From Protopterus annectens (lineage: Eukaryota > Chordata > Ceratodontiformes > Protopteridae), in NCBI RefSeq assembly GCF_019279795.1, contig NC_056749.1, positions 570,248,585 through 570,312,584 of the forward strand: a DNA stretch of 64,000 bases, written 5' to 3'. The translations under genes and the position numbers were made by a program. Shown here one piece after another: positions 10,474 to 21,640 of this stretch; positions within the stretch are counted from its first letter, which is position 1, and every line of letters starts with the position of its first letter. Under the pieces are notes generated by a model. It saw only the letters and a list, made by a program, of their open reading frames with translations. It was not told where the DNA came from and ran no database searches.

Positions 10474-10760
10474 TTTATTATCAAAAGTGCGAATGGCACT
10501 ACGTCGACTGTCATATACTCGAACATGGAAGGTCGTAATCGGTAATGTCGAAGGCAAAATAATCAATCTAGGAATGGTTTAACATGGGTCGAGGTAGGTG
10601 TTCAGTATTATTCCGAACTACAAACATCTCCCCTACCTTGACCCATGTTAAAACCATTCCTAGATTGATTATTTTGTCTTCGACATTACCGATTACGACC
10701 TTCCATGTTCGAGTATATGACAGTCGACGTAGTGCCGTTCGCACTTTTGATAGTAAACCA
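10471..10760. mobile_element. Foldback element FB1: 290-bp long-arm palindrome
   Basis: The arms 10471-10600 and 10632-10760 are near-perfect inverted repeats with a loop of about 30 bp. Each arm carries words such as CTACGTCGACTGTCATATAC and TACCGATTACGACC. TA microsatellite lies directly on both sides. There is no coding capacity. The shape is that of a foldback MITE, and the superfamily is unknown. Single-stranded, it would form a very stable hairpin. Confidence 0.9.
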
Positions 10761-10761
10761 T

Positions 10762-10763
<2 letters not shown>

Positions 10764-10826
<63 letters not shown>
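10764..10826. repeat. (TA)n microsatellite between two foldback elements
   Basis: A TA tract, with a few CA at its left edge, links the right end of FB1 to the left end of FB2. Confidence 0.95.
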
Positions 10827-10830
<4 letters not shown>

Positions 10831-11226
10831 TAGATCAGTAGACCAAACATTCACTTACCTGACTTTCATATTGCCGAGACGAAAAGGCCGACAACCCCAT
10901 AACACTGAATTCCTGAAACACCAACTTTCCACTCCAGGTAAGTAACCGCTTGGTCAACCTGAAAGAAAAGTAAAACCACTGCAAATTAAGCCCACCCATG
11001 TGGGGGGCTTTGCCCCTCCACACTCTCCTAACTAAATATACCAACTCCGAGATCACACTACTGTGGGGGTAAATGGCAAAGTTCAACATGGTGGTCAAGT
11101 GGTTACTTACCTGGAGTGGAAAGTCAGTGTTCCGGGACGTCGGTATTATGGGGTTGTTGGCCTTTTCGCCTCAGTAATATGAAAGTCGGGTAACTGAACT
11201 TCGGTCTACTGAAGCAGACTCTTATC

Positions 11227-11230
<4 letters not shown>
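10826..11230. mobile_element. Foldback element FB2 with GC-rich core
   Basis: The outer 150 bp on each side are inverted copies, sharing CAGTAGACC, CGACTTTCATATT-like, GGCGAAAAGGCC-like and CTTTCCACTCCAGGTAAGTA words. The middle (about 10985-11050) holds a GC-rich block with CCCATGTGGGGGGCTTTGCC and, read in reverse, GGAGTTGGTATATTTAGTTA. This block matches the cores of the elements at 17605-18138 and 42106-42350. TA repeat lies on the left and CA repeat on the right. Confidence 0.85.

Positions 11231-11280
<50 letters not shown>
11231..11280. repeat. (CA)n microsatellite
   Basis: An uninterrupted CA run of about 25 units directly follows FB2. Confidence 0.97.
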
Positions 11281-11284
<4 letters not shown>

Positions 11285-11344
11285 AATGGTCAAGTTGGAG
11301 GATGGCTATTTAACTTGTAGCATGTATTTGGAATGTGTGAAGAA

Positions 11345-11480
11345 AACAAGAATGCCTGTCAAAAACTCGCATAGACACAGGGAAGACTCACAGACTCCAT
11401 AAAGAAGACACCGCAGCTGAGGACCAAACTGACAAGCCAAGCACTGTCACATAGCAAAGGTAACTGCTGCACTAGCATGT
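11345..11480 (-). mobile_element. V-SINE-like fragment
   Basis: The words CGCATAGACACAGGGAAGAC, ACAGACTCCATAAAGAAGAC and a GCACTGTCA...TGCTGCACTAGC end match the middle and head of reverse-oriented V-SINE-like copies. It is degenerate and lacks the tail. Confidence 0.45.
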
Positions 11481-11920
11481 TTTGTGCTTTTTTTAATAAA
11501 GTAACAACTTTATTTACCTGAGATCCAGACAGCATACATCTTTTATACAGAGTTCCATAATGCTATTTTTTCTACAGTCTGCAATAAAAGATGGCTAAAT
11601 TGCACTAGTACATACACGTCAAGAAAAACAGATACAATATCACAAACCACAAGGAAGAATTAAACTATTTACATGTTCAGCAATCAGAAAAAAATATACC
11701 CAGTGGTGTTTCACAATGTTATGTAATGGTGATTAAGATACCCGAGTTGTATTGTAACACAGACATTAAAATTAGAAGAGTTCTGAAGATGTAAAGATTA
11801 ATTTAGGATGCTTCTACATAATGTAACATCTCACATAGCTGATGATATACACAATCATGAATTCATGCATGCCATAATATAAGTCTGAAAAGACTCCTAA
11901 GACTCTCTCTACAATTGCAT
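11481..11920. other. Unassigned AT-rich sequence
   Basis: No supported feature. The flanks belong to repeats on both sides. Confidence 0.35.
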
Positions 11921-11924
11921 GTCC

Positions 11925-12125
11925 TTCATTTTTGCAGAACCTTTGTCCTGGGATGCGTACTCGCTATGGCTATTTCTGCTCACATTAACTCATTTAGCAT
12001 TTGCTCCAGTTCCGCAATTTCTGCAGATATAACCTGCGTCCACTTTCTGCTTATACACTTCTTAGCAGGCAGCATGATCGAGGCCTATGCTGAAGAGGGG
12101 TTAGTATTCTGTCTCCATAAAACAG
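11925..12125 (-). mobile_element. Possible L1/Tx1-type LINE ORF2 3' fragment
   Basis: On the minus strand the words AKKCISRKWTQ and EIAELEQMLNELM resemble the C-terminal region of Tx1/L1 ORF2 proteins downstream of the RT. It is short, broken by stops and directly abuts CR1 copy B, so the call is tentative. Confidence 0.35.
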
Positions 12126-12128
12126 TAC

Positions 12129-14013
12129 TCAAGCCGCTGAATCACTTACAAATGCCTTCTACCAGCACCTGCAGGACTGCATGGATAAGGCAATCCCAAG
12201 CAAAACAAAGACTCTTTGTACCAAAGGCAAGCATCCAGTCTGGTGGACCCCAGCCATAAACAAACTCTACAACAAAAGGAGGAAGCTACTACAAGATAGA
12301 GCAAAATCCTTAAAAGGTAAGACACCCTTGATCACTATAAGTAAGAAACTAAGAGCTCTCATAAAATCATCCAAAGCAAATTTCGAGAGAAAAATAGCTA
12401 AAGACTCAAAAGACAATCATAAGGCCTTCTTTAGCTATGTTAGAAACCTGGGAGGAAACTCCCAGATATGCTCAGAGCTAGTTCAAAATGATGTGAAGAT
12501 TACTGATCCTACAGACATTGCCAACATACTGGCTGACAGGTTCAGTGCAAACTTCTCCCCAAAGGAGAGATATCTATACCAAACGATTGCAGCCCCAAAC
12601 ATCTCCAGCGCCCAAGTGAGAACTGAGCAAAAACACAGCATCCATGGGACCTGATGGTGTCCCCGGCTGTGTGCTCCATGAACTCAATGAGGAATTAAAC
12701 CCACAGCTAGGACAGCTGTTTAATCAAAGTCTTACCTCTGGATGCAACTGTGGTACCACTTCACAAAGGCGGTGCCTCCACCGACCCTGGAAATTACCGC
12801 CCATTAGCTTGACAAGCCTTATCTGCAAAGCCATGGAGAGGATCATAATGGACCTCATAAATAAAGACATAGGAATTTGCAGACTTTGGATCCAACCCAG
12901 TTTGGCTTTGTCAAAGGCAGATCATGCCTTTTAAACTTGGTTGACTTTTTCAAACAGTCACCAAAGCCATTGATGAGGGAAAGGCAGTCCATACAGCCTA
13001 CCTCGATCTGGCTAAGGCCTTCGATACAATAGTATCATTGAAAAACTCATCAGCTTAAATGTCAACCCATACATCACAAGATGGGTTGCAAACTGGCTGA
13101 GTGACAGAACCCACAGGGTCAGAGCTGCTGGCGCCATGTCAGACTCAAAGCCTGTCACAAGTGGTGTCCCACAGGGCTCAGTCCTGGGCCCACTCTTGTT
13201 TGGCATCTACTTTTCCAAGTACAAGCAAACACAGGAGGGTTATGACAAAGTTTGCAGATGACTGCAAACTGGGCCATAGTAGAAAACACATCTGACACAG
13301 ATATCCTTCAGAAGGGTCTCACAGAAACGGATAACTGGTGCCAGAGCCACAAGTTAAATGCCAAAAATGCATAGTCATAAAAACAAGGTTACCCCTAGCT
13401 ACCAAATAGGTGGCAATCCACTGAGCACAGAAGAAGTTATCAGGGACCTGGGGACCCAGGTTGATAGTAGTCTGTCATTCGACACCCATGTAGCTAAAGT
13501 AGTTAGGAAGACCTTCTACATTGCCCACCTTATCATGAAGGGATTCTCATCTAGATCAAGGGAGGTCATAGTCTCCCTTTACTCATCACTCATCAGACCA
13601 ATGATTGAGTACAATGCCCCATTCGAATGTATCTGACCCGACACTTGCAGCAGCTGAAGTTCCTCACCAAAAGGATAAAGGGTCTCAAGAACTCCAGCTC
13701 TATTCAGTGTCAAACCCAGATTTGATGAATATGCTTCACCTCAAAAATCTAGATCCATCAGAGCCACAAGGATAGATTCATCACCCAAAGACTCCCTATG
13801 CTGTGGAACAAAATAGAAATCTTGACCAATGGATGGGAGATCGCAGATATACCCCAGGGATTACCTCAGTGTCACTGCTCGACAGAGGCACAGAAAAATA
13901 ATGGGTATAGTTCCCCATACTAAAGGGGTGGCCTAAGCCACAAAACGATGGGCTAGGCTTGTAAATGCCCTCGGGCAGATAGCCTAGTATGAACCTATGA
14001 ACCTATGAACCTA
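12129..14013 (+). mobile_element. CR1 LINE copy B (ORF2 linker to 3' tail)
   Basis: This 5'-truncated plus-strand CR1 begins in the endonuclease-RT linker (the PVWWTPAINKLYNKRRKLL frame at 12181-12654). It runs through RT relics: GPDGVPGCVLHELNEEL, a damaged thumb, VTKFADDCKLG-like words and VSLYSSLIRPMIEYNAPF. It ends with the intact 3' tail GGGCAGATAGCCTAGTATG followed by a CCTATGAA repeat (13990-14013). Several frameshifts and deletions scatter the frame, notably in the RT fingers near 12745 and after 13636. It cannot encode a working enzyme. Confidence 0.88.
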
Positions 14014-14455
14014 TAACAGCCTAGGTGGTACAGAGCAGGATCAATTTCTATAGACCTCCTATATTGTCCAACTTCAAAGTTTGCTTGAAAAACTACGAAC
14101 TGGCAGTTTGGGGCAGGTAAAGAATATATGTGCCCAGTTACCCACACCAAGCAAACCACATCAGCAGCAATTGCTGTTTCCCAGAGAATACATTTGTTTT
14201 AATTTGGCCAGAGTGTAAAAAAATATTTACCCAAACACTTCAACCCAAAAATCCTTAATTTTCTATCCAGGGTTCATGAATGTAATAGTTGTAAATTACT
14301 AAGCTAACTGTCAAGTTCTGTCTGGGTCTGCAGTTCTCTCTCTCTTAACTTGCTTTGACTTTTTGTATTATTGCATATTCATGACTCATTAAAGCTCTAT
14401 AATATACTACAATGCTTGGATGACCAGTAATCAATCCCTCCCTAAACTGGTTAAC
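14014..14455. other. Unassigned sequence
   Basis: No repeat or exon signal is recognised between CR1 copy B and the L1/Tx1 relic. Confidence 0.35.
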
Positions 14456-15905
14456 TGAACCAAGTCAGATTCCTTCAATGCAGGACTTTTATAGTATTCC
14501 TTCATTCTTTGGGACTTCCTTAACCTCAGCTATTCCATAAATAAGACCTGGGGAAGGCCATATTTCATTTTAGCATCAGAACAATCTAAAATTTCATCCA
14601 TGTCTAGCATTTGGTACCAGTACAGCAACCCTGTTCCATTTCTCTTCCAGTTTTCCATTAACACGATATCCAATCTCACAGGCTGAAAACACCCATTCTG
14701 AATCAAGAGTTAAAGGAAGGGTCTTTAAGAGGGCACCTGGATGATCCTAAAGTATTTCCAGTGGGATTGGATGCTCTCAGAAGGGTTCATATCCCATAAG
14801 AACTTAAACAATATAGTCTAGTTCACATGGAAGGCAACATTTAGCTAATACCATGTCTTTCCATGCTACACTGCAAGTTTTGGATATGATTTGTCAGATG
14901 TATGGTCAGGGCAGTTGCTCCCCGGTATAGTTTTATATCTAGGAATGGCAGACTGCCTAGACGTCCAGGTGTGTCGCCCGTCTCCCCTGGGCTATGTGAG
15001 GGTTGTTACCCTTCCAAATAAAAATTCTTGCCTACATTACATACAGCAAAAGTGAGAGGGATAAACTAATTAATCACTTGTGACTTCTGATTAATGTCTA
15101 GGAACACAAATTTTCACCTGTGAAAATGGATGTAGTCTTATTTAACATTTCTTGATAAGAAAGGAAGACCGATCATTGCCATGAGTCTGCAATCCAGACA
15201 TCCAACTACTTTAATTTGTTTTGCCCATCCAAAAAGGGGCAAGTATCATCCTCTTCTGGGGTTCCTGTTCAGAACAACAACTTTGTTTTTTTAAAACATT
15301 AATTGAGTATCCTGAGAAATTCATTCATGACTTGAAATAGGGGGTGCTAAACCCCTATCAAGAGCAACAGAGCATCATCTGTGAAGAGAGACTTTCAAAT
15401 TATAGGAGAAACAACGGATGTTCCTAGAGAATCCGAGTTAAAGTCTCTAAATGTAGTGCAAGAAGCAGGGGAGACATCAGGTAATCCTGTCCAATACCTC
15501 TCATAATCAAAATGGGAGACGACAGGCCAGAGCATCCTTCATAAATGTTTTGTAAAAGATTTATAAATTAATCAGGAAAGGACATTACAGTGAAATTGAA
15601 TAATGATAGGTCCACTCTTCGTTATCAAAGGTCTTTTCAGTGTCGAGGCTGAAAAGCAAAAGATGATTCTCTGAATCTTGAGTCTCTCCTAAAATAAGTA
15701 CAGTATGGAGAATGTTGTCATAATAAAGCCACATTGGTCTCCATGAATTAATGTCTGTTGAAGAGTAGCCAGTCTCTTCAGTAATATGGCTATAAAAATT
15801 TTACAGTCATGATTCAGTACAGATATAATGAGGCAGGGCTCAGAGAAAGTTAGATTTTTTTTGCCTGTATGACAATGTGAGGTATTGCCAGGTATGGCAG
15901 GAGAA
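14456..15905 (-). mobile_element. L1/Tx1-type LINE ORF2 relic (RT and C-terminal part)
   Basis: Conceptual minus-strand reading with many stops gives recognisable L1-clade RT blocks in order. An SVLNHDCKIF-like block and LIHGDQCGFI lie near 15730-15830. A SLDTEKTFD-like block lies near 15640 and a SLFTDDALLLL-like catalytic block near 15390. Towards the 3' end come FIWKGN (about 15020) and a DMVLAKCCLPCE-type region near 14840. The match is by motif order only. The copy is old, with stops throughout, and L1 cannot be told from Tx1. Confidence 0.6.
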
Positions 15906-16176
15906 GTGGATGTGTAACATATGCCAGTACCTAGCTGGAGTTTTGTGAGAATTATATGTCATTTGTATATCAAACTGACAAAGAAATATGTTCCCAGCTA
16001 CATCTTTCTTCCCTATCACACCTCCAACATTTGCTATCTACCCAAGGAAAAATTATGTGAAGTCTGCTTTGGGGAAAAATACCTATGCAAACATTTCCAA
16101 GCAAAAATCCTTAACCTTCTGGAGTTTGTTGTGTATTTGGGAGCCATAAACATGTCCTCCCCATCGTTCCCTTGAT

Positions 16177-16495
16177 CAGTAAACTCTGTTAACCGGCACC
16201 CATGGGGAATGGTAGATACCGGATAACTGTAGTTTCTGGTTGCTTGAGAGTTACTATTAAAAATAGGCCTGACTAATACTGTACACTATACTATTTGTTT
16301 GGTTTGACTTGTTCTTAGGTTGGGGAGCGAGGGAATTTATTCCCATCTTCCTTTTTAAAAATCTACAATCTAAAAATGTAAAGTATGTTTCTGCAGGGGC
16401 GAGGGGTCAGAAAGTGCAACACATGAAAATTGTACTGTATTTGTTACATTTTTTTTTTCTGGTTGCTTGAGTTCCGGTTAACTGAGAGTTTACTG
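16177..16495. mobile_element. Tigger/pogo-like MITE, 319 bp
   Basis: The terminal inverted repeats are CAGTAAACTCTGTTAACCGG on the left and CAGTAAACTCTCAGTTAACC at the right end read inward. These resemble Tigger-group (pogo, Tc1/mariner superfamily) termini. A TA dinucleotide follows the right end. Subterminal TTTCTGGTTGCTTGAG words occur on both sides. The interior is non-coding, consistent with a nonautonomous derivative. Confidence 0.7.
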
Positions 16496-16559
16496 TAAAA
16501 TGCTTTTCCAGTCTCTCTTCACAATCTTTTCTAACCTCTACTGACTAATTCTTATAGTC

Positions 16560-17250
16560 ATCATACAATATTTTATATGTCCTACAAATTACCTCTTAAC
16601 AGCAGCTTGTGTTCTACATTCAACTAAAAACTCTTCCAGAGCAGGTCTTTCACTTAGGATTCCCCTTTCCCCTATACTCTGATATCAATTCGTGGTATGG
16701 AAGCAGTCTCTAGCCTGCAATCCAAACATCTTGTTGGCCTCATTCCACTCTATTACCTTTCCCCCTCTAGTTATTCGTTCCAGATACCTCGATTCCTTGG
16801 CCAGTTTTGTCTGGTAAATTCCTGCCACCTCTTGCCTATTTTCTGCACCTCTACTTGCAGTCATCCCTATTGGTAAAATCTCCTTTCTCCATTTCATGTC
16901 GGCTTAGTTCTTGGAATACTTTGCTACCTTACGAATATAATATTCTGTAGAACTGTTATTCTCCTTATGGATCTGCAGTCAACATGCCACTCTCTGTCTC
17001 ATGAATGTCTCATCTGCTTCATCATCATCCCTTTACACTCTGAAGTATGAACTTCTTCTTGTGCTCTGTATATGAGCCTTAACTGTAGATCTAAAACATC
17101 TCTTCAATTCAGGTAATCCTAAACCACCTTGTTGGACTAGAAGGATCAACTTATCTCACTTAACTCTTATCTTCTTCCTCTCCCAGAAAAATTCCTGAAA
17201 CTCTTTATTAATTACTGCCACAACTTCACCTCTGGTTCATAAAAATAAGC
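16560..17250 (-). mobile_element. Second L1/Tx1-type ORF2 relic (C-terminal part)
   Basis: On the minus strand QQGGLGLPELK (about 17115-17150) is the conserved motif downstream of RT in L1/Tx1 elements. A tryptophan- and lysine-rich C-terminal stretch follows. This 3' part lies upstream, in minus orientation, of the RT relic at 14456-15905, so it belongs to a separate insertion or a rearranged copy. Confidence 0.5.
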
Positions 17251-17474
17251 ATGACTTGTATAACTAAAGGGACTAAACATTTTTACTGCTTGTATCTTGC
17301 TATCCATATCCATAAACAAGAACTTACAGTTTCTCAGTTTCCCCACATATTTACAGCTGTCATAACAGAAGCCTTTTTAATCCATACTACTAAACACTTC
17401 AACGTATTGTCTCCCCATAAGTATGGGTACTGCAGAACCAATTCCTGTGCAGGTACAAAATTCATGGCTATAGC

Positions 17475-18370
17475 CTTTGTTTCATCTTCATTTGGACATC
17501 ATTCTTGGTGAAAGTAAAAGAATACTCAGACCAGTATCTTTCCTTCTGCTCGCACATGCGTGGGAAGTTCCATTGCGTCTCTCTACCTGTCCTACTGGAT
17601 GCACTAGACAATCTCGACGTACTGAAATGACGAATTTCAATACGTCCAGACCGAATAGTGAAAAGTGCAGCTACCTGAAACTGCACTATGCCGAATGCGG
17701 AAGTGTTGAATCTGCAAATGTCGAATCCGCCGCTATCATGGTGTTGCGGTCATGACGTGTGGTTTGTGGATTTATCTGGGGTTTCAGGTAAGTGTTGTGT
17801 ATTTGAGGATACTGGGTAGGGATTTTAGTGGGTATGAGTGTGTGCAGTGGTGTTTTTTGTGTGTTTACTGCGACCTAGGAGTTAGAATATCTAAGTAGGG
17901 GGGTGGGGGGTACAGCCCCCCACATGGGGGGTTGCAGGGCGGCTTGCCCCCCTGCTTATAGGTAGGTTAGGTGCGTTTGTGTGTGTTATGTTTGTGTAGT
18001 TAAGTAGGTGTGTGTGATTATGTGCTGGTTTATGTATGTGTGTGAATGGTCGCGGTTGTGGTATTCGTGATTATGGGTTTTCCACTATTCAGTCTCGAAA
18101 TACTGAAATTTGACATTTCAGTATTTCGAGATTGTATAGTGAATCCATCCTATTACGTGTAGCACCTCAGATTATTCACACCCACAAGGGTCACCTCTGG
18201 TTCAGATCATATCAGTCTGGTTTAAAGGCTCTTAGGGATTTTGTGAACATCATAGAACCTGTCACCAGGCAAAGAGCTTACAGTCACCCTGTTCTTATCC
18301 AGTCTGGTGAATGTTGCATCTGCACGTCTAACTACAGAATCACTTATGAATAAAACACTTTCTCCATGTG
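17475..18370 (-). mobile_element. CR1 ORF1 relic split by a MITE
   Basis: At 18150-18370 the minus strand reads ISDSVVRRADATFTRLDKNR and later GVNNLRCY, the first and third esterase blocks of CR1 ORF1. At 17490-17515 the CATTCTTGGTGAAAG word matches the same ORF1 region downstream in copy A. The material between (17516-18145) is a later insertion. Stops disrupt the esterase frame. Confidence 0.65.
17605..18138. mobile_element. Hairpin-armed MITE (FB4), about 530 bp, inserted in CR1 ORF1
   Basis: Each end, about 60 bp, is itself a small palindrome. The right one reads CTCGAAATACTGAAAT, a short loop, then its complement. The left end is the same hairpin in inverted orientation (TCTCGACGTACTGAAATGAC). 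The ends begin GACAATCTCG and sit next to TA. The centre (17870-17960) has a GGAGTTAGAATATCTAAGTA word followed by AGCCCCCCACATGGGG, homologous to the cores of FB2 and FB3. The rest of the interior is T/G-rich and non-coding. Confidence 0.8.
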
Positions 18371-18937
18371 GAAGCAGCATTACTGGGCTCAGGACTGCTT
18401 CGCTGGTGACTCAGGTGAGCTGTGTGGATTTGCAGCATGTGAGAGTAGAGAAGCAGTAAGTGTTGCCTTGTGTGCTGGAGTCTGACTTCTTTTAGTGTAT
18501 TTTAGGAAGCTTTGGTGAATTTTTATTTACAGCATCAGTGTAAATTATGGGCTAGGGGGGTGCACTGTGATAGTTGAGGTGTTCTGCAGGTATGATAATT
18601 ACCAAAAGTATGATGAAGAGATAGATTCATCTCCATGTTTGTAAAATATTTACAACTTTCACAGTTTGTACTATTAAAATGGTAGAAGCAGTGAGCAGTC
18701 AGTAAGCATAAGGCAGCTGCTTCATTGCCTTTGAACAGCTAATGTCATCAGACTGGCCACAGATGGGGTGAAAGCAGACTGATGAGCCAAGATGCCCAAT
18801 GGTGGAGGACTAGGGCTCATCACAGTATTCAAGGGGTTGGGAAGACTAGTTTTGGATAGAATGCTTACTGTGATGCTTTGATGTTAAGATGAATGGTAGC
18901 TGATCTAGCGGTATTTAGGGAAAATAAATTTAGGTTT
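18371..18937. other. Unassigned sequence
   Basis: It may contain more of the damaged CR1 ORF1 near its left end. No other feature is recognised. Confidence 0.3.
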
Positions 18938-19590
18938 GTCATAGGTTCATAGGTAGGTACTAGGCTATCAGCCCAAGGGCCTATGTAAGCCTAGCCAGCA
19001 AGGTACCATAGCTTACGCCACCCAAGAAAGTTATTTTCCTGTGCCACTGTCCAGCAGAGACACAGAAGTGATCCCTGGGGTGTATTTCCTATTTCCCATC
19101 CACTCATCAAGATTTTTCTTGAAGAGTGCTAATGAAGAACTTTGCTTGACATAGATGGGTATCTTGTTCCAGAGTATAGGAAGTCTCTGGGACAGGAATC
19201 TATCCCTCCAGCATGTTCCGTTTATTGTGGTGACAAAGTTTAGGTCCCTAGAGCGTGTAGCTTGGAGGGACTGGGATTTCTTTAGGTGCAGCCTGTCCAA
19301 CAGCTCTGGGTTTGACATAGCTTTATATGCTAGGCAGAGATCACCTCGGAGTAGACGATATGCTACGGAGTAAAGCTGGAGTTTTTTGAGGCGGTCAGTG
19401 TAGGGCTTTTGTTTGAGGCCAGTAATCCCCTTTGTGAGGTACTTCTGTGGCCTTTCCAGCTGCTGCAGATATCTTGTGAGGTACATTCCAAAAGGGGCAT
19501 TGTACTCTATAATGGGTCTAATGAGTGACGAGTAGAGGAGAACAATGACCTCTTTTTTCCTGGATGAGAACCCTTTTATGATGAATAATG
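18938..19590 (-). mobile_element. CR1 LINE copy C (RT C-terminus and 3' tail)
   Basis: The minus-strand frame 19031-19606 encodes the CR1 ORF2 C-terminus: EVIVLLYSSLIRPIIEYNAP, ERPQKYLTKGITGLKQ, LRGDLCLAYKAMSNPEL and TCWRDRFLSQRLPILWNKIP. It is open to its natural end. The 3' tail (GGCTATCAGCCCAAGGGCC and TAGGTTCATAGG in plus reading) follows. Everything 5' of the RT thumb is missing, as in a typical 5'-truncated insertion. Confidence 0.88.
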
Positions 19591-20414
19591 AAGAGTGCTG
19601 AGTCACCTGTTGGCTACTTCCTGGCTACTAATTCTTGTCTCACCACAGTTACAAACAGCTACTTCATTCACAGAAACAAAATGGTAGCACTAATCCCAAG
19701 CTAATTCCTGAGAAGCGGGTCACAAGCTCACCTGCAATCAGATGTGCTGCCCTAAACTTTGTTAGGTGTAGTACACTAGTTATAATCGTCTTTTAGAAGA
19801 TACCTTGGACAACACATACACCAACTCAGCACAGCAGAAAGCCAAGCTGCACAAAGCTCCAAAACTAAAACTGAAGACGTTCTCACCAAAGTAGCAATCA
19901 GACCAGTAAGCAAAGTCTTATACACATTAGCACTTTTGTCCATCACCACACGCTATTAAAACTAAAACTTATACTGTGATTGTATTACAATAAAGTCCTA
20001 AATACATGATGTTGGACAAAATTTTAGGCAAAAATGCTAAACTGTATTAAATTGCTCCACTTAACAGTCCTGGTTTGGTGCTCAGTTTTTAGTTAGACTT
20101 TTTTTTTTTTTTTCTACTACTATCAGAGGTGGTGTTTGTTTTTTAGTTTTTAAAGTCGCATGCACGACAGCCAGAAATCACGGTCCCATTCTCCTCCTCT
20201 CAAAAGGAGCAAAGGAGTAGGAATAATCCCAAAATGATGACTAAGAAGCAGTTCTCAGGATTTCCAATGAGTGGTAATCTCTAGGAAGGCTAAAAAATCA
20301 TGTCCTCCTGTGCCTACTCTCACCAGCAGAAAAAAAAATACTAATCCCATGCTGGTTCCTAAAAAGCACATTGTAGACTATGTTCTCTTTATATCACAAG
20401 TGAAGTTCAAATTC
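19591..20414. other. Unassigned sequence
   Basis: Two words near 19690 and 20340 resemble each other (ACTAATCCCA(A/T)GCT(A/G)(A/G)TTCCT), which hints at a diverged repeat. A T run lies at 20100-20113. No gene is supported. Confidence 0.3.
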
Positions 20415-21640
20415 CTGGATCTAGTATTTCGGGTGCTTTTTATTGTGTGCATGTGCAACAGTTCCATCAGGGCTAGGTCAGAGGAAGCCCTGTAAGCAAG
20501 GCAAAAATTCCCTCTCAGCAGCCTGTAGGTGACAGTATACAGAGACAAAGCCTTTACACAAATGAGGTATGACAGGGTATTCGTGCCCTAAATTCTCCTG
20601 GTGAGAAACCTTTGTGCTTCCAAGTTTAGCAAGTGTCTGGTTAAATACATGGCAAAGGGGGCATTATATTCAATGACAGGTCTGAAAAGGGCTGAGTAAT
20701 GCGGTACTACAACTTCCTTGGACCTGGATGCCATACCCTTACCCATAAGTCAGGCGACAGAATAATCTTCTTTTTATCTTAGCTATGTGCTGGTCAAAGA
20801 CCAGATTGCTGTCTGAATATGTTCACAGATCCCTCACTACTGGGTCCACTCTTAGGGGAATTTTAACAATGGAGTAATTAACTTGGGTTGACAGTTGCCC
20901 AAAGAGCATTACAATGCATTATTTGACACTGAGTTTTAGGCCATGTCTTTGGCACTAGTCATTTGTGTGTGTTAAACCCTCTTGCAAGATCTTGGTGTCT
21001 TGGGGAATCTATAATAGCTCTCAATTTACAGTCATCTGAAAACTTGGTAAGCCAGAGGTCTTGAACCTTAGCCTTGACTTCCAAGAGGTTAAGATGCCAA
21101 ACAGAAGCAGATCCAGCATGGAGCCCTGGGATACTCTGCTGATTACCAGTCTCTTGGTGGAGGTGGTTTCCGATCCTGATTTCTTGTGTCCTACCTATGG
21201 GCTAGCCGTCAATCCAGCGAGTTATGTAAAAATGTATGCCTAGCTCAGCTCGTCAACAATGCCCGAGTAGGGTATTGTGTCAAATGGCTTAGCCAAGTTA
21301 AGATAAGCAGTATGGCCAGAATTTACCCTTGTCTATTATTTTTGTGACTCTTTTAAAGAAGTCTTCCAGGTTAAGTAGGCATGACCTTATCTTTGCAAAG
21401 CGATATTGAGATGTGTCCAGTGTCTGTCGGTTGCCAAAGTCCTTGTTTATCATTTCCATGATAATTTTTTGCATGCCTTTGCATATTAGACTTGTTAAAC
21501 TGATAGGTCTGAAGTTCCCTAGATTGGTTGATGGTCTGCCCTTGTCAAGGGGAATGAGTGTTGTGGTCCTCCATTCACTTAGTACCTAGACTAGTGCCAA
21601 TACTGTGCAAATAATGCCCTTTCCGGGGTGTAGAAGCCCT
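20415..21640 (-). mobile_element. CR1-like LINE copy D, old RT relic
   Basis: Plus-strand words line up in order with reversed CR1 ORF2 of copies A and H. Examples are GAGCCCTGGGATACTCTGCT (the GVPQGS motif region), a TTTGGCACTAGTCATTTGTG block (HGLKL region), GTATTGTGTCAAATGG (FDTIP region) and AGACTTGTTAAACTGATAGG (PISLTSL region). It is riddled with stops and small indels, clearly older than copies A or H. No tail is visible. Confidence 0.75.

Noticed and set aside
10287..10841. Open frames rich in repeated Tyr-Ile
   Set aside because: They are translations of TA microsatellites and the foldback palindrome.
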